Below, one piece after another: positions 44,888-52,882 of a DNA stretch of 64,000 nt. The position numbers and the translations under genes were made by a program. Below the pieces are notes generated by a model. It did no database searches, was not told the DNA's origin, and was given only the letters and a program-made list of their open reading frames with translations. The DNA is from Oleomonas cavernae (GTDB taxonomy: Bacteria; Pseudomonadota; Alphaproteobacteria; Zavarziniales; Zavarziniaceae). The stretch is from the NCBI RefSeq assembly GCF_003590945.1, contig NZ_QYUK01000011.1, positions 3,628,909 through 3,692,908 on the forward strand, given 5' to 3'. Positions within the stretch are counted from its first letter, which is position 1, and every line of letters starts with the position of its first letter.

Positions 44888-46050
44888 GAGATCAAGGGCT
44901 CCGCTGGAACGAGAGGTGGCCTGTTGCGGATCGCCTTCCAATGCTCACGAAACGCGCTGCGGCGGTCCTCGGCCGATCCCTTGGTCGACCAGTGCAGGCC
45001 CGATAGTGTAGTGATGTCGAATGGAAGACTACCGCCCTCTCGCGCCATGACCATGGTTGGCAGGCCGCGCCCCAGCGCATAGCCCAGTTCGAGGAAGCAG
45101 TTAGGCCTGGCGCCAGTGATGTCAGCAAGAACGACGCTGCTGCGATGCAGCTTGGCGAAAATCTCCTCATCGATGCGCGCATGATCATAGGCCTGGCGGC
45201 CATCGATTACGACGAGGCGATAGCCCAACTCACTCTCTATGACGGGCTGCACCACGATATCGAAGAAATCCTGTACGTCAGCATATTCGGGCAGGTCAGG
45301 GTTCAGCAGCCGCACCGCGAACGCCGGCGGGCGTTCGAGCGATTCCAGCAGATCCACTAGATCGCCGACGCGCTCGGCGGTCGATTGCCGAGTGGGAAAA
45401 CGGATGCGGTTCAACCAATGATGCGCGTCACCCCCATCGGCAATCTGGAACAGCCTCCTCGTTTGATGACTGGTGAGCCCGAAACTGTAGAGCCGACGCG
45501 CGCCAGTGCTCTCTGGGCACAGGGGAAGGTTCAATGGAACGATGGGTTTGCCTGCGTCGTGATAGAGATTGGCGAGGAATAACACACCCTCGGTTCCGCC
45601 CAACGGTACGAGGATATCTCCGAACCTCGCCTGAGCCTCCATGCGTTTGCTGTTCATGTTCCAGTACGCGGCGTTCTCAATCTGCACCAGCGATGAGCTG
45701 CGCAAATCGTCCCACAAATCGATGAACTCGGCCGGAATCTGATCCTCGCTCTTATGATGCTGAACGGCGACCGCCAACGGCCCAGGCGCATCAGCCGGCC
45801 GACGGGCCAGGTTGTCGCGGATAGTTTGCCAAATCAGCCAGTCGAAACAGATCGGCGATCCATCGCTCTTGCGCTTTGGCTCCGCATCCACCGGCACAAC
45901 GAAGTTGGCACCCCGCTTTACCAGCTCTTTGACCAGACCGGCCACCAGGTCGCGCGCTAGGCGGACATCATCTCCGGCCGCGACCGCGACATCTTCGACA
46001 ATGCTGCCGGCGATATGGATGCGGCGGCCGAACAGAGGTGAGCGGGCCAT
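44884..46050 (-). CDS. Probable CBASS effector: SLOG/STALD-like domain plus deoxyribosyltransferase/TIR-like domain
   Basis: 388 residues. The first half has the SLOG (LOG/DprA-like) Rossmann marks: RRIHIAGSI at 9-17 and the nucleotide loop PLGGTEGVLFLANLY near 149-163. The second half, about 260-345, is a second Rossmann-like domain with VLADITGARPNCFLELGYAL; the N-x3-E pattern (Asn317, Glu321) matches the catalytic region of nucleoside 2-deoxyribosyltransferase-like and TIR-like NAD-cleaving domains. In other CBASS loci SLOG-type domains bind the nucleotide signal and an attached domain kills the cell. I infer the same here: signal binding by the first half, nucleotide or NAD hydrolysis by the second. 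It sits between the TRIP13-like ATPase (start and stop share one base) and the exonuclease. Confidence 0.72.
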   Translation of the reverse strand: MARSPLFGRRIHIAGSIVEDVAVAAGDDVRLARDLVAGLVKELVKRGANFVVPVDAEPKRKSDGSPICFDWLIWQTIRDNLARRPADAPGPLAVAVQHHKSEDQIPAEFIDLWDDLRSSSLVQIENAAYWNMNSKRMEAQARFGDILVPLGGTEGVLFLANLYHDAGKPIVPLNLPLCPESTGARRLYSFGLTSHQTRRLFQIADGGDAHHWLNRIRFPTRQSTAERVGDLVDLLESLERPPAFAVRLLNPDLPEYADVQDFFDIVVQPVIESELGYRLVVIDGRQAYDHARIDEEIFAKLHRSSVVLADITGARPNCFLELGYALGRGLPTMVMAREGGSLPFDITTLSGLHWSTKGSAEDRRSAFREHWKAIRNRPPLVPAEPLIS

Positions 46051-46946
46051 TATTTGTCCTCCATGATGGGAGAAGCTCTAAGCGTCGTTGCAATTTCGTA
46101 CAGGTGCTCGAACCGCAACGGATCCTTGGGATAGGCCCTAGCTAAAGCCGCCGGATAGAGACGCGTGCGGATATCAGAATAGGTCCACGTCGGCTGTCCG
46201 CTCCGCGGACCTGTAGCGGTCACCAACTGGCCGATCTGGGCGGAGTTCAACGAAAGCGCGGCAAGATCCATCGACAGGAGTTGGCGCCGCTCCTCGTCGG
46301 AGGGCCGACGAAACTCCTCGATGATAGCCGCACGCCTCTGGAGAGCGGCGTCAAGTGCAGATAGGCGATTGGTGCAGAGGAAGACCACGATCCGGCCGCC
46401 GTATTGGCGCAGATCGTCGACGCACTGGATCAGAGTATTCACAGCCACCTTGTCTTCGTGGTGGCTGTACTGCTGCGACCTCGCGGCCGCAAGACTGTCG
46501 CCCTCGTCGATGACGAGGATCGCCCGGCGGTGCTTGCCCGCGGACTGCACTACCTTCTTGAAGGCATCGGCGATCAGCGTGCCCATCTCGCCCACCATAC
46601 CGCTACCGCGTACACGATTGCTGAGTTTGAAGAGAGTCGAGTCTTCGCTGCGCGCTTCGGCCACCAGCCGGTTGGCCATGCATTCGGCGACGGCCGTCTT
46701 TCCAGTCCCGACGTCCCCGTGGAAAATGACAAGCGGATACTGCTCGGCGACGAGGTCGCATAGCGTCAACCGACCCCCATGGTGCAGCTTATTCCAGCTC
46801 GCCAATTCGCCCACATTGAGCAGCAAGCGAAGCTGGTCATGGACGCGGGCATAGCGCGCATCAAAGCCCAACAGCGTCTTTGCTCGGCGAGCCAGCCCGT
46901 CGTCAGGAAGCGGTGTTTCACTGTCAAAAATCGAAACCTGGCTCAC
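46050..46946 (-). CDS. TRIP13/Pch2-like AAA+ ATPase of type III CBASS
   Basis: 298 residues from a GTG that overlaps the HORMA stop (GTGA). Walker A GDVGTGKT at 77-84, Walker B ILVIDE at 143-148, sensor FLCTNRLSALDAALQRRA with the arginine finger near 204-205. In CBASS this enzyme pulls HORMA proteins apart from the activated cyclase and so switches the response off. Gene order and overlap fit the known Cap6/Cap7 partnership. Confidence 0.9.
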   Translation of the reverse strand: MSQVSIFDSETPLPDDGLARRAKTLLGFDARYARVHDQLRLLLNVGELASWNKLHHGGRLTLCDLVAEQYPLVIFHGDVGTGKTAVAECMANRLVAEARSEDSTLFKLSNRVRGSGMVGEMGTLIADAFKKVVQSAGKHRRAILVIDEGDSLAAARSQQYSHHEDKVAVNTLIQCVDDLRQYGGRIVVFLCTNRLSALDAALQRRAAIIEEFRRPSDEERRQLLSMDLAALSLNSAQIGQLVTATGPRSGQPTWTYSDIRTRLYPAALARAYPKDPLRFEHLYEIATTLRASPIMEDK

Positions 46947-47437
46947 GCGGCCCAATCCTTTCGCTGCATGCCGTAGCTGTTGCTGGCGTATGCACGCCCG
47001 CCGGTCGATTTCAGACCGCTGTGGCTGGTATCGGCATCAGTTGGCGACCAGCTGATTTTTAGCTTGCCCTTCATGGCCTCCTTCGCAGAGGCGGTGTAAG
47101 CGTTGGTGTAGCCGAGAACGATCCGCAGAAAAGGAATAGCCACCCTTGGCCATAGCACTCCGCCGGGGCGGCTGGAGGTCAGGCCTCCAGCATCCGTGTC
47201 GACATCGAATCGCGTGGCCTTTATCTCGACGCCGGCGCTGAAGAGCGTGACGTCGACGTACTCTAGGTATCCGGCCTTCGCGAGGACCTCGACGTCGTGT
47301 GCGTATTGGTTGGCTCGCTCTGGGGTCCAGCCAGCCGTGCTATCCGCGATCATGATGAGGTCGGCCTTCACCCGACGAGCTACATTCTCGATGTCGATGA
47401 CCGTGTACGTGGCTGTTCGCGTTTGCGTTTGTGACAC
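46943..47437 (-). CDS. HORMA-domain sensor of type III CBASS
   Basis: 164 residues. The sequence begins TQTRTATYTVIDIENVARRV and continues as an alpha/beta protein of the size and composition of bacterial HORMA proteins, ending in a flexible C-terminal arm (RAYASNSYGMQRKDW) that would form the mobile safety belt. The assignment rests partly on place: it lies three bases after a CD-NTase and overlaps a TRIP13-like gene. In such systems the closed HORMA, bound to a peptide of phage origin, activates the cyclase. Confidence 0.82.
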   Translation of the reverse strand: MSQTQTRTATYTVIDIENVARRVKADLIMIADSTAGWTPERANQYAHDVEVLAKAGYLEYVDVTLFSAGVEIKATRFDVDTDAGGLTSSRPGGVLWPRVAIPFLRIVLGYTNAYTASAKEAMKGKLKISWSPTDADTSHSGLKSTGGRAYASNSYGMQRKDWAA

Positions 47438-47440
47438 AGC

Positions 47441-48385
47441 TCAGTCCTCCGTCTTAAAACGAGGCCCGAAGATTTCCTTCCAGACTTCGTTGTCGTTTTC
47501 AGCCGATGCGAAATTCGCCGTTTCCCAAGCCTCCTGGGCCGCCGACGCAATCTCTTTGCGTTCGGCCTCCGAGATGCGGCTGGCGACGTTGTTCAGGCTG
47601 TAAACCGGATCGAGAATGACCACCGGATCGGTGAAAGTGGTGAAGGGCCCGACGTTTTCGGGGAACCGAACTTCGTCCTTCAGGCCCGACTGCGCGATGT
47701 AGAGCAGGAAGTTGCGGAAGCGCTGTTCAATCGAGCCGGCAGCACCTTGCTCAGCCAGGACATAAGCCATGATCAGTTCGATAGTGAAGGATTTAAGTGG
47801 CTTGACGCCCGCATGGTTACGCCACTTCTTTGCCATTCGAACGAGCGTGCGGAACTCCTTGTCTTGTTCCTTACGGTCGCGAACGAATTTAATCTGGCAA
47901 GGCGCACAAGTCTGAATCTTCGATCCGTCGCGAATGTCGAACTGCCACCCATAACCCGGCCGGCTGGGGTCTTCGATGACGGGCACGATATCGACACTAA
48001 GGCCCGAGCCAACGAAGGTAACGGTCGCCGCCTTGCGCTGGATCTCAAAGTCCTCAACGGACTTCGTTGGGTAAATCTTGATCAGCAGATTGTAGATCAG
48101 ATCATTCAGGCTGACGAGTGTCTCCTTACTAGCGTCCCTCCCTGAGATGTAGAACACCACGTCGACGTCAACGGGGTCTACCGCCGTCTTGCGCAGGATA
48201 GTATATTTTGCGAAAGATCCGGCCTTCACGACCTTAGTGATCTTAATCTCTGTTTTATCTTGAATGCTGCTGCAGAGTTCGAAAATCAATCGATCAACTT
48301 GAGCGTGGTATTCTTTGCGCTTGTCAGCGGGCAGGCGCAGCACGTTGCTGTCGTAGTATCGAAGCTCTGTATTACTCAACGCCAT
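47441..48385 (-). CDS. CD-NTase (cyclic oligonucleotide synthase) of type III CBASS
   Basis: 314 residues. The nucleotidyltransferase signature is complete: GS at 56-57 (KAGSFAKYT), the metal pair Asp73 and Asp75 (PVDVDVVFY) and the third carboxylate Asp132 (GLSVDIVPV). Then come KEFRTLVRMAKKWRNH and a helical C-terminus. It resembles the clade C enzymes that partner HORMA proteins and make cyclic tri-adenylate-like signals; the exact product cannot be read from sequence. It is the first gene of the operon. The ATG before ALSNTELRYY is used; it lies after GGAAAGGGGCGG. Confidence 0.92.
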   Translation of the reverse strand: MALSNTELRYYDSNVLRLPADKRKEYHAQVDRLIFELCSSIQDKTEIKITKVVKAGSFAKYTILRKTAVDPVDVDVVFYISGRDASKETLVSLNDLIYNLLIKIYPTKSVEDFEIQRKAATVTFVGSGLSVDIVPVIEDPSRPGYGWQFDIRDGSKIQTCAPCQIKFVRDRKEQDKEFRTLVRMAKKWRNHAGVKPLKSFTIELIMAYVLAEQGAAGSIEQRFRNFLLYIAQSGLKDEVRFPENVGPFTTFTDPVVILDPVYSLNNVASRISEAERKEIASAAQEAWETANFASAENDNEVWKEIFGPRFKTED

Positions 48386-48551
48386 GGGCCGCCCCTTTCC
48401 AAGTTGCAGGCGAATCGGGCGGCAACCGTCAGGCCGGCCACCTCGCTTCATCCGACGAAATCCCCGCCCCATCGTGCTGCGGTTTACAAAACCATAGAGA
48501 ATTGCTCGTCTACACCAGAGATGGTCAATCCGGAGACCGATTTCAAGGGTA

Positions 48552-48594
48552 TCAGTTTACAAAAAATGCACTATATTGCCTCTATGTAAACTGA
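48552..48594. promoter_or_regulatory. Inverted-repeat operator between CBASS and its divergent regulator
   Basis: TCAGTTTACA at 48552-48561 and TGTAAACTGA at 48585-48594 are exact inverted copies with 23 bases between. A third partial copy, GTTTACAAAACC, lies at about 48481. The block sits 30 bases before the XRE regulator gene and 170 before the CD-NTase start, placed to control both. Confidence 0.65.
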
Positions 48595-48622
48595 CAAAAC
48601 CGGATCCTCATAGGAGGTCGAC

Positions 48623-49686
48623 ATGATTGGACACAAGCTTAAGGTCGCGCGCGCGGCATCCGGCATGTCCCTGCGCGGCCTAGCTGAGGCAATGGGCGGC
48701 TTGGTATCCGCGCAGGCCATTGGCAAATACGAGCGCGATGAGGATATGCCGAGCTCCCGCGTTCTGATCGCTCTCGCAGACACCCTGCGCGTTACGGAGG
48801 ACTACCTGCTCGCCGAGGATGAGATTGCCCTAGAAGGCGTCGACTTCCGAAAAAAGGCGGGATCCTCCGCCCGCGAGGAGGCAGCGCTCGAGGCCCGCAC
48901 GATACATATGCTGGAGCGCTATTTGGCGGTCGAGGACCTGCTGCACCTTCGTAGCGTGGATTGGGAGCAGCCACGCAGTGCGCCGCACCCCGTTGCCGAC
49001 CTGCGCGACGCTGAGGATGCCGCTCGTTCAGTTCGTGACGACTGGGGTTGGGCAATGACCCTATTCCCCAGCTCGCAGAGCTTCTCGAGGAGCGGGGTAT
49101 CAAGGTTATGTCGCTTGATCTCGACGATATAGACGGTCTAGCTGCAAAAGTGCGTCGACGGGATCGAGACGCTGCACGCGTGATCGTTATCAAGCGCAGC
49201 ACGTGGTCGGAAAGAAAGCGCTTTAATCTTGCACATGAGCTTGGCCACATGGTCTTGCACGTCATGCCAGGCATAGACGAGGAAAAGGCCGCGCATCGGT
49301 TTGCCGGCGCTTTTCTGGTGCCAGCGGACGTCTTACGCGCGGAAGTCGGCGCGAATCGTTCGTCTCTCAGCCTAGGCGAGCTCGTGGCCCTGAAAGTACG
49401 ATTCGGCGTGAGCATTCAGGCGCTAACGTATCGCTGCAAGGATCTGGGTATCATCAACCAAGCGGCTTTTTCAAAGCTGTTCAGGACCTTCGCAGAGAGA
49501 GGTTGGAGGACGGCTCCATTTGCGGAACCGGCGACGATGAAGCCAGAGCTTGAGGAGCCCAAGCGATTCGAGCGACTATGCTACCGGGCCCTGGCAGAGG
49601 GAATTATCGGTGAATCTCGCGCAGCCGAGCTTCTTGACATCTCCGTCCGTGAGCTCGACGCCCGTCTCGATCAGGTTGTGGCATAG
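48623..49686 (+). CDS. XRE-family regulator fused to ImmA/IrrE-type metalloprotease (frame broken)
   Basis: About 355 residues when restored. The N-terminal part is a Cro/CI-type HTH (HKLKVARAASGMSLRGLAEA, AQAIGKYERDE). After a linker the frame breaks at GGGG (49044-49047); one added G continues into an ImmA/IrrE domain with the zinc site FNLAHELGHMVLH (HExxH) and the FAGAFLVPAD segment. This is the single-chain version of the CapH-repressor/CapP-protease pair that controls some CBASS operons: DNA-end or ssDNA signals activate the protease, the repressor is cut and the operon is derepressed. Divergent placement with the shared operator supports this. A role with the following PIN gene is an alternative. 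Confidence 0.75.
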
Positions 49687-49689
49687 CCC

Positions 49690-50181
49690 ATGCCGGTCCT
49701 CGTTTCCGATACCTCGGTCATCATCGACCTGGAACGCGGAGCCCTTCTAGAGGATCTGTTTCGGCTGCCCTTTGAATTTGCAGTGCCCGACTTGTTGTTC
49801 AGCCGCGAGTTAGCGGGTCCGCTTGGAGACCGCCTCGTGGCGCTTGGGTTGCGGGTTGAGGAACTCACCTCCATCGAACTAGCAAGCGCTACCACGATAA
49901 GGCGGGAGAGGAAGGAGTTATCAACGGCCGATACCTTTGCATTCGCCATCGCCGAAGGACGACGGTGGCCACTGCTCACCGGCGATGGCGGCCTGCGCCG
50001 TCTCGCGGCCGAACGTCAGATCGCATTTCATGGCGTCCTGTGGATATGCGATCAGTTCGAAGAAGGGCAACACGTTCCCGGCCCGAGATTACATGCGGGA
50101 CTCATGGCGATTTCCTCACACCCACGCTGCCGTCTGCCCGCGACCGAGGTACGTGTGCGCCTGGGGCGATATGTCATTTAA
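49690..50181 (+). CDS. PIN-domain ribonuclease-like protein
   Basis: 163 residues. The PIN acidic residues are in SDTSVIIDLERG, the middle Glu/Asp near ELSTADTFAFAIAEG, and LLTGDGGLRRLA. It begins four bases after the metalloprotease gene, so they are co-expressed. XRE-metalloprotease plus PIN pairs are known as toxin-antitoxin-like modules. Confidence 0.78.
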   Translation: MPVLVSDTSVIIDLERGALLEDLFRLPFEFAVPDLLFSRELAGPLGDRLVALGLRVEELTSIELASATTIRRERKELSTADTFAFAIAEGRRWPLLTGDGGLRRLAAERQIAFHGVLWICDQFEEGQHVPGPRLHAGLMAISSHPRCRLPATEVRVRLGRYVI

Positions 50182-50272
50182 TGCTAATTCGGTACGGCCA
50201 CACTTAGCGTGGCTCCGTTTGGCGCATCTTAAGAGGGCTATGGGTAGACGTAGTGCCCATCTTCATCGGGTA

Positions 50273-50300
50273 TGGCCCGCCCAAAGGGACTCGAACCGCT
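50273..50300 (-). other. Possible tRNA 3'-end fragment
   Basis: On the minus strand the bases read ...GGTTCGAGTCCCTTTGGGCGGGCCA: a T loop, half a T stem with one mismatch, an acceptor-like strand and CCA, without the rest of a tRNA. It would fit an attachment-site remnant from another integration, placed just after the defence genes. The tRNA identity is not clear. Confidence 0.35.
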
Positions 50301-50351
50301 GTCGTTCAACACCGAACGAGTTGTTGACGAGCGCTTTTTCAGACTAACCTC

Positions 50352-51113
50352 TCAAAAGTGGACAGACAGCTTTCGGCCGAACCCGGTCGTCGCGATCAAA
50401 CCGGCTAACCGCGCTCGTAGTCCAGCTTTGGATACCAATGATCCCCTTGCCCCCTCCGGCGTGGTGTCCAGCACATTCCATAGTGGGGCGAAGTCTGGTG
50501 CACCACGGGGATCCTGGCCTGGGTTGGCAGAGTCGTCCGTCATCTCGCCACTCCAGAAGTGGCGGATAGTCCCGTCGCGCCTGGTGAACACATTGAAGCT
50601 CGGGATCTCTGCGCCATCTGGCAACAGCCCATGATAGTCACGGGAGTAGTTGTCGTTGAGGTCGCTGAAGAGCTTTAGATTTCTCCAGCCCCCTTCGCGC
50701 TTCCACGTTACTAGGCGTTCGATCGGTGAACGAGCGACAACGGCCAGCGCAATTCGCTGCTCGATGTCCGCGGCATTGCCATCCCAGCCACCCAGCAGAT
50801 TGGTGCACATAGGGCATGGTCGCTCGCGCTTGGGCCCGAACATGTAGCTGTAGATCGCCAGTGTCTGCTTGGTGCCGAATAGGTCGGCGAAGGATTGGGG
50901 GCCTTGTTCGCCCTCGGAGCGATAGTCACCGATCACCTCTCCGCCAGGCGGCAACGCCCTGCGTTGGGAAGCTACTCGCTCAAGATGTCGGCGCAGGTCG
51001 ATCTCCTCCGCCAGCAAGGCTGTGCGGGCGGTTCGGTATGCAACGCTCTCATTAGGGAACCGTACGGGGCTGCGGAGGGCGAGGTCGGCGGCGGGCAGCA
51101 GGTTATTTGCCAT
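50352..51113 (-). CDS. DUF899-family thioredoxin-like protein
   Basis: 253 residues. Family marks are LLAEEIDLRRHLERVASQRRALP, FADLFGTKQTLAIYSYMFGP, the CPMCTNLLGGW motif and GTIRHFWSGEM. DUF899 proteins have a thioredoxin fold of unknown role. The ending after TPEGARG is unlike the usual GDWYPK tail, so the last 30 residues may come from a recombination. The ATG before ANNLLPAAD is used. Confidence 0.8.
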   Translation of the reverse strand: MANNLLPAADLALRSPVRFPNESVAYRTARTALLAEEIDLRRHLERVASQRRALPPGGEVIGDYRSEGEQGPQSFADLFGTKQTLAIYSYMFGPKRERPCPMCTNLLGGWDGNAADIEQRIALAVVARSPIERLVTWKREGGWRNLKLFSDLNDNYSRDYHGLLPDGAEIPSFNVFTRRDGTIRHFWSGEMTDDSANPGQDPRGAPDFAPLWNVLDTTPEGARGSLVSKAGLRARLAGLIATTGFGRKLSVHF

Positions 51114-51902
51114 GGGATCCTTCACTTCGACTTGCGCCAGGTCAACGTCCGTCGGCGTGGATAGTTCAAGGCCGATGGGACGCCAGCGGGTTCGCCTCGT
51201 TGGTCCACTTCCCGTCACGATGCTCGAAGACCGTGTGCCCGATCGGCAGGCTCTCTCTGAGCCCGGTTGCGCGCGATATGGAGAAGTATCCGGTTCACGA
51301 CATGGCGATAGCCGAGGTTTGAAGCCGCTTTCAATTCTTTAGAGGGCCTTTGATAATCAGTAGCGCGTAGCCCTAAATCGTCAAGCTGAAGGTCACCGAC
51401 ATGAGCGAAACTGGCAAACCGTAGAGGCCAACGCCCCATGCCACCGTCCTTACCCTCAATGAAATGCGAAAATTAAGTTTGAGCACCGTTGCATCCAACG
51501 GATGCACGCTTTTCGCCAGAATAATCAGAGAAGTTACCAGATTTTGATAGGAACATATGTGTGCGCCGTTGGATCGTATCTGATTACCAAATCGGCTGCG
51601 ATTCCCTCAGCTGTTGGAATCAGAGTCGGTATAATGGCATTTCCTCGTGCACATATGCCAAGGGGCGACAGAGGCTTATACGTTCGTGCTCTGCCACCAG
51701 TATTGGGCCGCTCGCCGCGCGGCTAGCGGATTTATCATGTGCAATCGATGAATCGGCGCCCGCTCCACGCCCGATGAACCCATATACATATGCGCATGCC
51801 GAGCCCGGACCGCGTGGGGACATGCTTATGTTCCCCGCTGGTGTGGTTTTGGATTCAGCAAGACGCACGTCGCCGCGCGATCCTGATTGAAGGGAGATTG
51901 GA
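51114..51902. other. 789-base stretch without a supported gene
   Basis: Lower-GC DNA with several frames of 60-110 codons but none with a recognisable domain or a ribosome-binding site. An AT-rich part (51440-51660) contains CATATG copies near 51554, 51652 and 51787 and could hold promoters. Some of it is probably decayed coding sequence. Confidence 0.35.
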
Positions 51903-52270
51903 ATGACACTGCCTGACGAACCATTTGAGATCTGGCGGGGTTTTCACTGCAGCAATTCAGCCACGCCCACCTGGTTCATGAAAATGCATATGCCGATCTT
52001 TCCGGGCCCGAATTAGCGCGTGCCCTGAAGGCATTGCGCCCAGGGGAAATAGATCGAGACTCGATTCATCAACTCATCGGCGTGCGACTTTGCTCTGGCC
52101 GGGCCGATCGACAGTCGGATTTTTGCCTGCTCGCGCATGCGATCAATCTTGGCAACCTCATGGGACTAAGTGGTGGTGGGGGTACTGTAGAGGAGGCGGC
52201 ACTGCTCTGGGCCGCCGCGGCGCACCTAATGGATGAATTAGGGATCTCGCACCCAAATGACCTTCTGTAA
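51903..52270 (+). CDS. Small island protein, unknown (frame broken)
   Basis: About 122 residues when restored. It begins TLPDEPFEIWRGF after a good ribosome-binding site (AGGGAGATTGGA). At GGGG (51937-51940) the frame breaks; one added G gives SLQQFSHAHLVHENAYADLSGPELARAL and the rest to HPNDLL. The composition (short helices, no signal) is like small antirestriction or plasmid maintenance proteins, but I do not recognise it. Confidence 0.5.
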
Positions 52271-52475
52271 GGGCGGGGACGCTGTAGAAAATTTGAGAAT
52301 GTCAAGTCTCTGTGCCCACCGCGTTATTGTGATTCACTTTCCAGCTCGCGCAACAGCGCCCTAAAAGGTGATTCACAATTCAAGCAGGTCTCGTGCGTGA
52401 CAATAAAGGGAGAACTGGTTCTCATTCGTTGTAGCGACCAGCCGTTGGCCGCACCAGGGAACCGGGAGCCCGCTG

Positions 52476-52877
52476 ATGACCAAGGACACTTCCACACGGA
52501 TATCACCTGCATCGCTAGCGCTGTTGCGCGAGATGTTCCCGCATTTGAGTGGGGCGGATGCGATAGACAGTTGCCTGCAGGAAGTGTTGGCCATGCGCCG
52601 CGCGCTGCAGGCGCGCAAGCACATGGTCGACAACATCCCGGCCGAAGTTGCGGCTATTGTCCAGCAATGCCTCGCACCGGTGGCCGATCAAGTTCGGAGC
52701 TTCGTCGCGCACCAGATCGACGCCGATCGTTACTTCATGGCACAGCTCAGCGCGATCGCCGCAGCACTCCAGGCAGCGCCATCGCCGAGCGGTGATCTGC
52801 TCGCCAATGTGATCAATCGTCTCGGGCGCAAGGTAGATGAACTATCCGAGATTCTGAAGCAGCTAAGGCCCAGGTGA
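52476..52877 (+). CDS. Small helical protein upstream of the relaxase, likely mobilisation accessory
   Basis: 133 residues. ISPASLALLREMFPHLSG at the start may form a short DNA-binding helix pair; the rest is a long helix (AIVQQCLAPVADQVRSFVAHQ and onward), consistent with a coiled coil. It overlaps the relaxase gene region, the position of relaxosome accessory proteins next to MobF relaxases. No firm family. Confidence 0.5.
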   Translation: MTKDTSTRISPASLALLREMFPHLSGADAIDSCLQEVLAMRRALQARKHMVDNIPAEVAAIVQQCLAPVADQVRSFVAHQIDADRYFMAQLSAIAAALQAAPSPSGDLLANVINRLGRKVDELSEILKQLRPR

Positions 52878-52882
52878 TCCGG

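Noticed and set aside
50272-50634. A 120-codon frame beginning ARPKGLEPLSF
   Set aside because: Such starts arise by reading through the antisense of tRNA 3' ends; the rest is antisense to the DUF899 gene.
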